The notes below the pieces were generated by a model. The model saw only the letters and a program-made list of their open reading frames with translations. It made no database searches and had not been told where the DNA came from. Positions 1 to 7,007 of a DNA stretch of 10,919 nt are shown one piece after another. The position numbers and the translations under genes were made by a program. This stretch comes from an uncultured Clostridiaceae bacterium (lineage in GTDB: Bacteria; Bacillota; Clostridia; Lachnospirales; Lachnospiraceae), in contig CAMWOF010000048.1 of NCBI GenBank assembly GCA_947175805.1, positions 1 through 10,919 on the forward strand. The letters run 5' to 3'. Each line of letters begins with the position of its first letter. Position 1 is the stretch's first letter.

Positions 1-1
1 A

Positions 2-3000
2 TCTTCAGAGGGGAAGTATGAATTTGTGTTAACCCCGAAAACTCCGGTGAAAGAAGATACAGGCAGCAGTGAGACGGATGCAAATTTACAGGGGGGAAAT
101 GGCTCGGAAACAGCGGCGGAGCAAGCAGCATTGGCAAACGGTAACCAGGAGACGTCCTTAGCGGGCGCTGCCTCGGATACGACGACGGAGCCAACGACGG
201 GTGACAGCACGGATACGACAACGGAGGTGGAGGCAGATCAGACCGTGTGTTTCACGGTTGTGTTAGACAATACGCCGCCGAGTATAGCTGAAGTTAAAGG
301 ACAATTTAGCGTGGGGAATGTGGAGCATTGTTATGTGGTAGAGGCAACGGATCATTCCGGTGCAGGTATAAAAGCACTTTATTATTCGGATTCCCCATTG
401 ACATCATCGGAGAGCAACATTGAGAAGCATGCGAAGCTGTTGTTAAATGGGAAAACTGGTGAAATCAGTGAAAGTGCAGATAAGGTTACATATTATTTTT
501 ATGCGATAGACTATCTTGGGCAAATTGCTGATCGAAAAAAAGAAGAAACCACTATTGACTATACTGCACCAACATATGAAATAGAGATTTTGAGTAAAGA
601 ATATGGTAAGGATGATAGCGGCATATATTATTTTAATAAAACCGCAGCTTTCGAGGAAAAAGGGATTTTAAAACTCTCTTTTAGTGATAATATCTCGGGG
701 ATGAAAGCCGATGGAATAAAATTGGAAAATGTAGATGATGTAGATGATTGGGATGCAGAGATAGAAAAGAATAGCGTTTTTATAAAATTAAATAAAAACA
801 CAAAAGAGGGAAAAGTGTATAAAGTTACTGTAAAGGGGACAGATAAGAATGATAATACAACCGAGGCAATAGTCACATTTATATATGATGAGACGCGTCC
901 AGAAATCAGTGAACTTTCGATAGCCGATGCGGAATTGGCGGAAGAGGAAGCAGGTGCGGGCAAATACTATCGGCAGGGGGAAGTGAAAGAGCGGGCAAAA
1001 ATAAAATTTAAGCTCGATGAACAGTATTTGAAATCCGTAAAACTCTTTTTAGGGAAACAATGTATTGACTTAACGGGAAACCAAACAGAGAATCATTATT
1101 CATATACGTTGAATAAAGATTTTGAGAATCAGGACATTAAAGTGATAGCTGTAGATTATGCGGGCAACCAATTCGAGAGTACATTAGAAAATATCACTTA
1201 TGATACAAAGAAGCCGGAGCTTGAGAATATAATAATAGTGCATGACGACAGTTCCCAGGAGTTGTTGGATAGTGAAAAGGATGCAAAGGAAAAAAACGGT
1301 GTTGTGTGGGGATATAATAAGGGGAATACACTGACGCTCGCCTTTCAGGAAAAGAACTTTTCCAAAGAAAAGCTGAATATACTGTACGGCAGGGTGGGGG
1401 AAACGCAGAAAGTATTATATAATGGGAGCATACCGGAAGAGAAGCAGCCAATCAAAGCAAATATTTCCGATAAGAAAAACGGCTTCGTGACAGTGGTAAT
1501 ACCGGATGTGGCATTGGATGACGGCACCTACCGCTTTACAGTTCGATGTAAGGATAAAGCAGACAATGAAATGGAGGAAGTAAATAAGTATATCATGGTG
1601 GACACCAGACCTCCTGTACTAAAATTGTCCAAGGAAATGGGTATGGTAGATGTGCCGGAACAGCAGCCGCATCGGCAGCAGAAGCAAAAGTCAGTGAAGC
1701 TGCATCTTGAGGCGGCAGATGCCAATTTAAAAGACAGCGGTATGTTCACATGGAAGCTTCAGGTAACTGACAGTAAAAATGCTGCAATAGAGCGTCTTAG
1801 CTATAAGGTTTCGTGCAAGGACGGCATGGCAAAAGAATGCAGAGATGTCGATATAAGCACATTGCAGGCATATCTGGGGACAAAAGAAAATTGGGTAAAT
1901 ACCCAAAAAGATAATACCTATACCATGGATATTGAATTTTTCACAGAGGGAAATTATGTGTTGGAAGAAGTTTACCTTGTTGACAGCTCAAACAGAAAAT
2001 CCGAATCAGAGAAGATAAAGGAAGCTTTTACCATTGATGGAACAACACCGGTACTGGATTCTTTAAAGTACAGCATCAGGGAAAAAGAGTATTCGGACTA
2101 TAAGTTTATCGGCAGGGAAATTTTGAAGGTGACCTTTCATGTGGAGGATGAAATTTCAGGGATTCATTCCGTGAAGCTGTCCTATTTGAATCCGGACAAT
2201 GCGCTTTTGGAATATACTGCATATTCGTCAGGAAACGGAAACTATATATGTAATATCCCAAGTGAAGGCAAGGATTTCAAGGGAACCGTAAAAAGCATTT
2301 TTGTGGAGGATAAAAACGACAATATTTTAGAGCATAAAATCAATAAAGGTGTTATCATAGACCAGGAAACCAAAGAGACAAACCAGCTTCTGGAGGTTTC
2401 TATTGATGATAATACAGCTTCCTTTAAGAAAAATATTTATAATAAAGATATCAAGTTACAGTTAAGGGCTGCGGATACATTTTCCGGTTTAAAAAACATA
2501 GCCTACAGCATTAATGGTGTAAATCAGGAGGTGGATTTTTCAGAGAAAAATGCAACCCTGACCTATGAGTGGAGCAATACCTCGGAGAAGCTGGCGGCAA
2601 CGAAAGAGAATGAAGGGGAAGAAATAAAGGTGCTGCTGTCCGCTGAGGACAATGCAGGAAATACAAAGGAGATTTCCAGAACCTATGTTGTGGATGTTAC
2701 AAAGCCGGAAATCGATATTCAATTTGAGGATAACAGCGACGCCCAATATTTTAACAGTAACAGAAAAGCAGTTATCACCATCAGGGAACTGCATTTGGAT
2801 GTGGCGGATATTGAGGTCAGCATAACAAAGGACGGAAAAAAATCCAAAATCAAGCCAGATTTTGCCACTACGGACAATGAAACCTATGTGGCGGAGGTGA
2901 AATTCAGCGGGGATGCGGATTATGACATGACCGTAAGCTGTACGGATATGGCAGGGAATGTGGCAAAGAAAAAGACAGTAGATGAATTTACCATTGATAA

Positions 3001-4399
3001 AACCGATCCGCAGATAAAGGTGAGTTTTGACAATAATCATGCTGTGAATGAGAAATATTATGCCGGACAGAGGACGGCGACGATTACGGTGGAGGAGCAT
3101 AATTTTGATTCGCAGCAGGTGAATATTGAAATTGGGGCAAGCCTGGACGGTGCGGCAATTGCAGCGCCTTCTGTCAGCAGTTTTACAAGTGAGGGGGATG
3201 TCCACACTGCCCATGTGACATTTGCAGGCGACGGCAGCTACACCATGTCCTGCAGGTTGTCTGACCTGGCGGGAAATGACAGTGCGGCAGTGGAGGTGCA
3301 GGAGTTTGTCATCGACCGCGTAAATCCGGAAATTACGATTTCCGGCATTGAAGAGGGGATGTCCTATAACGGTGAAATATTGCCGGTAATCAATATTTCT
3401 GATTTGAATTTTAATGCCAGTGAGGTAAATATTGCACTGACAGGACTGCGCTCTGGCACTAAGACAGCGTTTAGTATCGCACGGACGGAAACGGATAAAG
3501 TTGGTGTTTACCGGTATGAGGATTTTCCGCATGTGATTGAGAATGACGACTATTATATTTTAAAAGCCTCTGCTCACGACATGGCGGGAAATCTGATAGA
3601 AAAAACGGTGGAATTTAGGGTAAACCGCTTTGGATCTAATTATTTTCTGGCTGAAGACACCCAAAGGGTTGCAGAGCAGTATTATACAAATATGAATGGC
3701 AGTATTGTGTTTGTTGAAGAAAATGTGGATGAGATTTCCGAGCGGGAGCTGTCTTACAGCAAGGAGGGTGATATTGTATATTTGGAGGAAGGTAAGGATT
3801 ATACAGTAGGGTGTGTTCAGGGAGAGGATCGCTGGAATACATACCATTACAGTATTGATACCGCAGGCATTACCCAGGACGGCATTTATTCGTTTATGTT
3901 GTATTCTAAGGATGCGGTGGGAAATGAAATGAACAATAAGTCCAAGAATGTGATATTGGACATTTGTCTTGATAGGACGGCGCCGTTATGTACGGTATCC
4001 GGTGTAGAAAATGGTGGCGTGTATGCGGAGGCGGAGCGTCAGGCAGCCATTGAGGTGTATGATAATATCAGTTTAAACAGGGTTTGCGTATATCTGAATG
4101 GGCAGGAGACCATTTATACGGCAGCGGATATTGCAGATAATAAGATTTTGCTTGCATTGAAGGAGGCATCGAAGAAGCAGGAGCTTAGGGTTGTATGTTA
4201 TGATTCTGCCGGAAATGTCTATGATACGGCTGCAGATGGGAATATTATATTTACATTATCTACCAACGCACTGACAACGACAGTTTCAAGAATAACGAAT
4301 AATATGGCATTAAAGGTAATTATTGTTACGGTTTCGATTGCGCTGGTGATTCTGTTCTTTGTACTTATGCTATGGAAAAATAAAAAGGAGAAGCAGTAA
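2..4399 (+). CDS. Giant tandem Ig-like domain surface protein, C-terminally membrane-anchored (5' partial)
   Basis: The frame is open to the left edge (codons SSEGKYEF precede the GTG at 26), so the true start and signal peptide lie outside; at least 1465 residues are visible. The protein is a string of bacterial Ig-like domains. Each begins near a V/I-D-x-T-x-P motif (Asp codons at about 266, 557, 887, 1202, 1601, 2036, 2693, 2996, 3314 and 3971, with degenerate versions near 2360 and 3623) and many end in D-x-A-G-N (for example DNAGN, DMAGN, DLAGN, DSAGN). The units at about 2690-3000, 3000-3310 and 3310-3620 are the most alike. A Ser/Thr/Glu-rich low-complexity stretch lies at about 50-240. 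The C-terminus (about 4316-4375) is one hydrophobic helix followed by KNKKEKQ, a stop-transfer anchor with the bulk outside; there is no LPXTG motif. Such proteins usually act in adhesion or as surface scaffolds, which is inferred here. It is probably co-transcribed with the following LRR gene. Confidence 0.88.
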   Translation, partial: SSEGKYEFVLTPKTPVKEDTGSSETDANLQGGNGSETAAEQAALANGNQETSLAGAASDTTTEPTTGDSTDTTTEVEADQTVCFTVVLDNTPPSIAEVKGQFSVGNVEHCYVVEATDHSGAGIKALYYSDSPLTSSESNIEKHAKLLLNGKTGEISESADKVTYYFYAIDYLGQIADRKKEETTIDYTAPTYEIEILSKEYGKDDSGIYYFNKTAAFEEKGILKLSFSDNISGMKADGIKLENVDDVDDWDAEIEKNSVFIKLNKNTKEGKVYKVTVKGTDKNDNTTEAIVTFIYDETRPEISELSIADAELAEEEAGAGKYYRQGEVKERAKIKFKLDEQYLKSVKLFLGKQCIDLTGNQTENHYSYTLNKDFENQDIKVIAVDYAGNQFESTLENITYDTKKPELENIIIVHDDSSQELLDSEKDAKEKNGVVWGYNKGNTLTLAFQEKNFSKEKLNILYGRVGETQKVLYNGSIPEEKQPIKANISDKKNGFVTVVIPDVALDDGTYRFTVRCKDKADNEMEEVNKYIMVDTRPPVLKLSKEMGMVDVPEQQPHRQQKQKSVKLHLEAADANLKDSGMFTWKLQVTDSKNAAIERLSYKVSCKDGMAKECRDVDISTLQAYLGTKENWVNTQKDNTYTMDIEFFTEGNYVLEEVYLVDSSNRKSESEKIKEAFTIDGTTPVLDSLKYSIREKEYSDYKFIGREILKVTFHVEDEISGIHSVKLSYLNPDNALLEYTAYSSGNGNYICNIPSEGKDFKGTVKSIFVEDKNDNILEHKINKGVIIDQETKETNQLLEVSIDDNTASFKKNIYNKDIKLQLRAADTFSGLKNIAYSINGVNQEVDFSEKNATLTYEWSNTSEKLAATKENEGEEIKVLLSAEDNAGNTKEISRTYVVDVTKPEIDIQFEDNSDAQYFNSNRKAVITIRELHLDVADIEVSITKDGKKSKIKPDFATTDNETYVAEVKFSGDADYDMTVSCTDMAGNVAKKKTVDEFTIDKTDPQIKVSFDNNHAVNEKYYAGQRTATITVEEHNFDSQQVNIEIGASLDGAAIAAPSVSSFTSEGDVHTAHVTFAGDGSYTMSCRLSDLAGNDSAAVEVQEFVIDRVNPEITISGIEEGMSYNGEILPVINISDLNFNASEVNIALTGLRSGTKTAFSIARTETDKVGVYRYEDFPHVIENDDYYILKASAHDMAGNLIEKTVEFRVNRFGSNYFLAEDTQRVAEQYYTNMNGSIVFVEENVDEISERELSYSKEGDIVYLEEGKDYTVGCVQGEDRWNTYHYSIDTAGITQDGIYSFMLYSKDAVGNEMNNKSKNVILDICLDRTAPLCTVSGVENGGVYAEAERQAAIEVYDNISLNRVCVYLNGQETIYTAADIADNKILLALKEASKKQELRVVCYDSAGNVYDTAADGNIIFTLSTNALTTTVSRITNNMALKVIIVTVSIALVILFFVLMLWKNKKEKQ
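4316..4396 (+). other. C-terminal transmembrane anchor of the Ig-like protein
   Basis: About 20 uncharged residues rich in Val, Ile, Leu and Phe are followed by WKNKKEKQ at the extreme C-terminus. The positive charges after the helix predict a cytoplasmic tail, so the Ig repeats would face outward. This replaces the sortase signal expected on many Gram-positive surface proteins. Confidence 0.8.
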
Positions 4400-4446
4400 T
4401 GCGTATTATGTTTTTGGGAGGGATGCATATTGAAAACAAAGCTTAA
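4399..4446 (+). CDS. Possible 15-codon coupling ORF between the Ig and LRR genes
   Basis: An ATG at 4399 shares one base with the TAA stop of the Ig-like gene (TAATG). It is preceded by GGAG at 4387-4390 with 8-base spacing. The frame encodes MRIMFLGGMHIENKA and stops at 4444-4446, 14 bases past the TTG start of the LRR gene and in a different frame. This layout would let ribosomes leaving the Ig gene restart and be released next to the LRR start. It may be a coupling device rather than a functional peptide, or chance. Confidence 0.3.
   Translation: MRIMFLGGMHIENKA
4416..4422 (+). promoter_or_regulatory. Ribosome binding site deciding the TTG start of the LRR gene
   Basis: GGGAGGG lies 7 bases before TTG at 4430. 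The only nearby ATG codons (4399, 4408, 4423) are in another frame that closes at 4446, so TTG is the supported start. It also places a normal signal peptide at the N-terminus. Confidence 0.7.
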
Positions 4447-6697
4447 AAAGGGAATTGCCATTGGGCTTTCACTTGCTTTAACAGCAGGCTTTGCACCACA
4501 GATAAACACTGTCACTGACTATGCGGCTGCGGAGGCAGATGCGCAGGAAACCGTGAGCTGCGTGAATGTGGGAACGGAGGGTTTAAAATCGGTGCCGCAG
4601 ACGGTGCTGCATCCGGAGGATGATGCCAGTACGGGAGGTTGGTATCTTACATATTCGCAGAAGCTTTATTTTGGACATTATGACGGCGTTGATACGGCAT
4701 ACCGGGTGCTTAAGAATGACGGCAGCAGGATTCTGTTGGATTGCGACAATATATTGTATATGATGACATGGTCGGAAGATGGGCTGGCAAATCCGGAACA
4801 GCAGTCAGGGGATGTTCTTGAATGGATGGGGAGCGATATCCAGAAGGATTTGTCTGCAAAATATAGAAATGGCGTTTTTTGTGATGAAAAGGAGAAAACA
4901 GCAGTACTATACAGCAGTATACCGCAGCGGGAGGAATATCAATTGGATAGTCTTCCTCGCAATGCCTCTGCCCGTCAAAAGTATTTCGATTATGCTGTAA
5001 ATGATTATTATTTTGTATTAAGCGCATCCGAGTGGGCTGCATATTATGGACAGATACAGGCCTATTGTAATCGCTATGATATGGGAACCATTAAAAGACC
5101 GGTTGATAATACCTTGACGTTTGCAAATTATTGGCTGCGTTCCAAGATGACTCAATATGGGTACAAAAGCCCGTTTCAGACATGTACTGAGAATAATATT
5201 GGAGTGGAGGTTACGGAAACAGATGAAGAAGGTGCTGTCAGTCCGGCGTTTTATCTGGATTCCTCCAAAGTGCTTTTGACTACCCTGTCTGACAAAGAGA
5301 AGGCATCTAAGCTCGAGGCGGTTACAACAGTGAAAATGCCGCCTGCTATAGTACAAAAATATGGAGTAGATCCTGTGCTGCAGGGGGAAAACTTAAACTG
5401 GAAGCTTACCCTGAAGGACAGCACGCAGAGCATACAGGCGGGGACGCCTGCAAGACTTGGCAATACAATCACCCTTCCATATATATACAGCGGGGATTGT
5501 GCAAACCGGGTTTCGGTCATGATTACGGATAAGGCATATACGGATACAGGCGCACAGGTGCTTTACTACGGAAAGGTATCCGAAGGTAGTGGGGTGGCGG
5601 CATCCGGGACAGTGACCTTTGATGTGCCGTGGACGCTGCCGGAGGGCTGCCATGCATATCTGTTTGCGGAGCAGGTCAACGGGCCTACCGCTACTGATTA
5701 TGCTACGGAGCCGGTAGAGTTCCTGATTCCCGAGGGCGGTATTATCTCCAACGTGGTTATCACCGGTTTGGATGCCCCGAAGGGCGGGGATGCCTTAGAT
5801 ACGGAGGCTGTATGTGCCACTGCCGGACTGACGCCACAGACCCCTGCAATTACATGGACGCCCTCCGGCAGATATGCTGATTTTAACACCGAATATGAGG
5901 CATCTGTTACATTGGCAGTTAAGCAGGGCTGGCTGTTACAGAGCGGGGCTTATGTGGTTATCAATAGCTGGGTAGGCGAGCTTGTGCAGAATCAGGACGG
6001 AACGATTACAGTGAGCATTACCTATGACAAGACCGGAAATGTGTCTAAAAATAAGCAGATAGTAGATGAGAAGAGCAAGAGCTTTTATCAGGTGACTAAA
6101 ACCGGAACTGATAGTACTGTACAATATGTGAAGCCGGAGGACAGTGTCAGCGGAGAGGTCACAATTCCTGCAAAAATTACTGTTGGCGGAAAGTCATACA
6201 AGGTGACGGTAATTATGGCCAATGCGTTTAAAAACAATAAGAAGATTACCGGGGTTACGATAGGAAGTAATATAAAAACCATCGGAAACAGCGCATTTTA
6301 TGGCTGTAAAAAGCTGAAAAACGTCAAAATCGGTTCGGCGGTGACTACGATAGGAGAAAAAGCGTTTTACGCCTGCAGCGCCCTTAAGACGGTGACCATG
6401 GGAAAAAAAGTCACAACCATCAAGACCAAGGCCTTTTATAAATGTACGGCGCTGGCGAAGATTACATTGCCGTCAAAGGTGAAGAAAATCGGCAAGCAGG
6501 CATTTTACGGCTGTAAAAAGCTAAAAACGATTACCGTTAAGACAACGAAGCTGACCACAAAGAACGTGGGCAGCCAAGCGTTTAAGGGAATCCATGCCAA
6601 ACCGACTGTCAAGGTGCCAAAGAAGAAATATGCCGCATACAAAAAGCTGCTGAAGGCAAAGGGTGTGGGAAAAAGGGCTGTCTATAAAAAACAATAG
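4430..6697 (+). CDS. Secreted BspA-type leucine-rich-repeat protein with N-terminal DUF6273-like domain
   Basis: This 755-residue protein starts at TTG. The N-terminus has a basic stretch (KTKLKKG), a hydrophobic core (IAIGLSLALTAGFA) and an Ala-rich probable cleavage region near residues 30-36, i.e. a Sec signal peptide. Residues about 60-285 resemble DUF6273, with GHYDGVDTAYRVLKNDGSRI, the YWLRS signature at 234-238 and a late SPAFYLD. The middle (about 290-560) looks like all-beta, Ig-like or CBM-like modules (for example ITWTPSG and YEASVTL). BspA-type LRRs follow, with A-F-Y-x-C motifs at about 599, 622, 645, 668 and 691 and a final AFKG at 717. The lysine-rich tail (VPKKKYAAYKKLLKAKG) is a typical cap after such repeats. 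No membrane helix, LPXTG or wall-binding repeat is seen at the C-terminus, so it may be released or held by charge. BspA LRRs are associated with protein binding and adhesion; the exact ligand is unknown. Confidence 0.88.
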   Translation: MKTKLKKGIAIGLSLALTAGFAPQINTVTDYAAAEADAQETVSCVNVGTEGLKSVPQTVLHPEDDASTGGWYLTYSQKLYFGHYDGVDTAYRVLKNDGSRILLDCDNILYMMTWSEDGLANPEQQSGDVLEWMGSDIQKDLSAKYRNGVFCDEKEKTAVLYSSIPQREEYQLDSLPRNASARQKYFDYAVNDYYFVLSASEWAAYYGQIQAYCNRYDMGTIKRPVDNTLTFANYWLRSKMTQYGYKSPFQTCTENNIGVEVTETDEEGAVSPAFYLDSSKVLLTTLSDKEKASKLEAVTTVKMPPAIVQKYGVDPVLQGENLNWKLTLKDSTQSIQAGTPARLGNTITLPYIYSGDCANRVSVMITDKAYTDTGAQVLYYGKVSEGSGVAASGTVTFDVPWTLPEGCHAYLFAEQVNGPTATDYATEPVEFLIPEGGIISNVVITGLDAPKGGDALDTEAVCATAGLTPQTPAITWTPSGRYADFNTEYEASVTLAVKQGWLLQSGAYVVINSWVGELVQNQDGTITVSITYDKTGNVSKNKQIVDEKSKSFYQVTKTGTDSTVQYVKPEDSVSGEVTIPAKITVGGKSYKVTVIMANAFKNNKKITGVTIGSNIKTIGNSAFYGCKKLKNVKIGSAVTTIGEKAFYACSALKTVTMGKKVTTIKTKAFYKCTALAKITLPSKVKKIGKQAFYGCKKLKTITVKTTKLTTKNVGSQAFKGIHAKPTVKVPKKKYAAYKKLLKAKGVGKRAVYKKQ
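6221..6600 (+). repeat. Array of 69-bp BspA LRR repeats
   Basis: The AFYxC motif recurs every 23 codons (69 bp) at about 6224, 6293, 6362, 6431 and 6500, with a longer last step to 6578. The units starting at 6293 and 6500 (exactly three periods apart) stay close at the DNA level over about 28 bases around the AFYGCKKLK codons. This points to duplication of units or gene conversion. Confidence 0.8.
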
Positions 6698-6717
6698 TTC
6701 TATAATATGTGATATCC

Positions 6718-6750
6718 GGAGCCGCCTGTAAATCAACGGGCGGCTCTTTT
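6718..6750 (+). terminator. Rho-independent terminator after the LRR gene
   Basis: GAGCCGCC at 6719-6726 pairs perfectly with GGCGGCTC at 6739-6746. The stem extends inward by a T-G wobble and a G-C pair around the loop TAAATCAA, and TTTT follows at 6747-6750. It lies 21 bases past the LRR stop and should end the Ig-LRR transcript. Confidence 0.88.
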
Positions 6751-6756
6751 GGTAAC

Positions 6757-6764
6757 AAAGGAGG
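6757..6764 (+). promoter_or_regulatory. Strong but closely spaced Shine-Dalgarno before a small ORF
   Basis: AAAGGAGG is nearly a perfect anti-16S match but sits only 2 bases before ATG 6767, closer than usual. The alternative in-frame TTG at 6779 would be 14 bases away. The site supports translation of the small ORF but leaves its exact start uncertain. Confidence 0.4.
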
Positions 6765-6766
6765 AA

Positions 6767-6916
6767 ATGGCACTTTTTTTGGGTAGCCATTCTACGTTAA
6801 AGGATATCATCGTTAATGATTTTAGGCAGACAACCCTGCCTTGGCGGGATGCAGAGGTTGTGGATTGTGAGGTTGGCGGAGAAAGAAGACTAATGAAGGT
6901 TTATCTGGAAAATTGA
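6767..6916 (+). CDS. Hypothetical 49-residue protein, unrecognised
   Basis: This small ORF lies between the terminator of the surface-protein unit and the next promoter. It starts MALFLGSHSTLKDIIVNDF and ends GGERRLMKVYLEN before TGA. It has no signal peptide or membrane segment and one cysteine. The charge is mixed, and the end looks like beta structure (VVDCEV, RLMKVYL). A ribosome site precedes it, though very close. No promoter between the terminator at 6718-6750 and this start was found, so expression would depend on read-through. It could be a real small protein or the remnant of a decayed gene. I do not recognise a family. Confidence 0.4.
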   Translation: MALFLGSHSTLKDIIVNDFRQTTLPWRDAEVVDCEVGGERRLMKVYLEN

Positions 6917-6950
6917 ATTATACATTTTCACAGTATGTTAGTGTATAATT
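6916..6950. repeat. Perfect 9-bp inverted repeat AATTATACA-N17-TGTATAATT
   Basis: The left arm at 6916-6924 is the exact reverse complement of the right arm at 6942-6950. The right arm contains the + strand TATAAT, and the left arm reads TATAAT on the - strand. The left arm starts on the last base of the small ORF's stop codon. A dyad over a -10 box is a typical place for an operator, but AT-rich palindromes also arise by chance. No U-tract follows, so it is not a terminator. Confidence 0.5.
6921..6949 (+). promoter_or_regulatory. Probable sigma-A promoter of the zinc-ribbon membrane protein gene
   Basis: A consensus -10 box TATAAT lies at 6944-6949. The hexamer 17 bases upstream (TACATT, 6921-6926) matches TTGACA poorly. 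Transcription would start about 6956, giving a leader of about 50 bases before the ATG at 7008. Confidence 0.45.
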
Positions 6951-7007
6951 ATTGTTGGAAGAAATTAGAATGATTCCTAAAATAAAGCGGATGGAAAGGA
7001 AAAGGCA

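Noticed and set aside
2540..3532. A 330-codon open frame on the - strand inside the Ig-like gene
   Set aside because: Its product is His/Arg/Cys/Ile-rich with no recognisable domain. It lies antisense to clear Ig-like repeats whose codon bias creates it.
6221..6600. Regular 69-bp periodicity that could suggest a CRISPR or tandem-repeat array
   Set aside because: The period is 23 codons, the repeats keep frame and encode AFYxC LRR motifs, and the units differ at the DNA level.
6917..6922. TATAAT on the - strand as a divergent promoter
   Set aside because: No - strand gene lies to its left; only the LRR terminator and + strand genes are there. It is better seen as one arm of the dyad.
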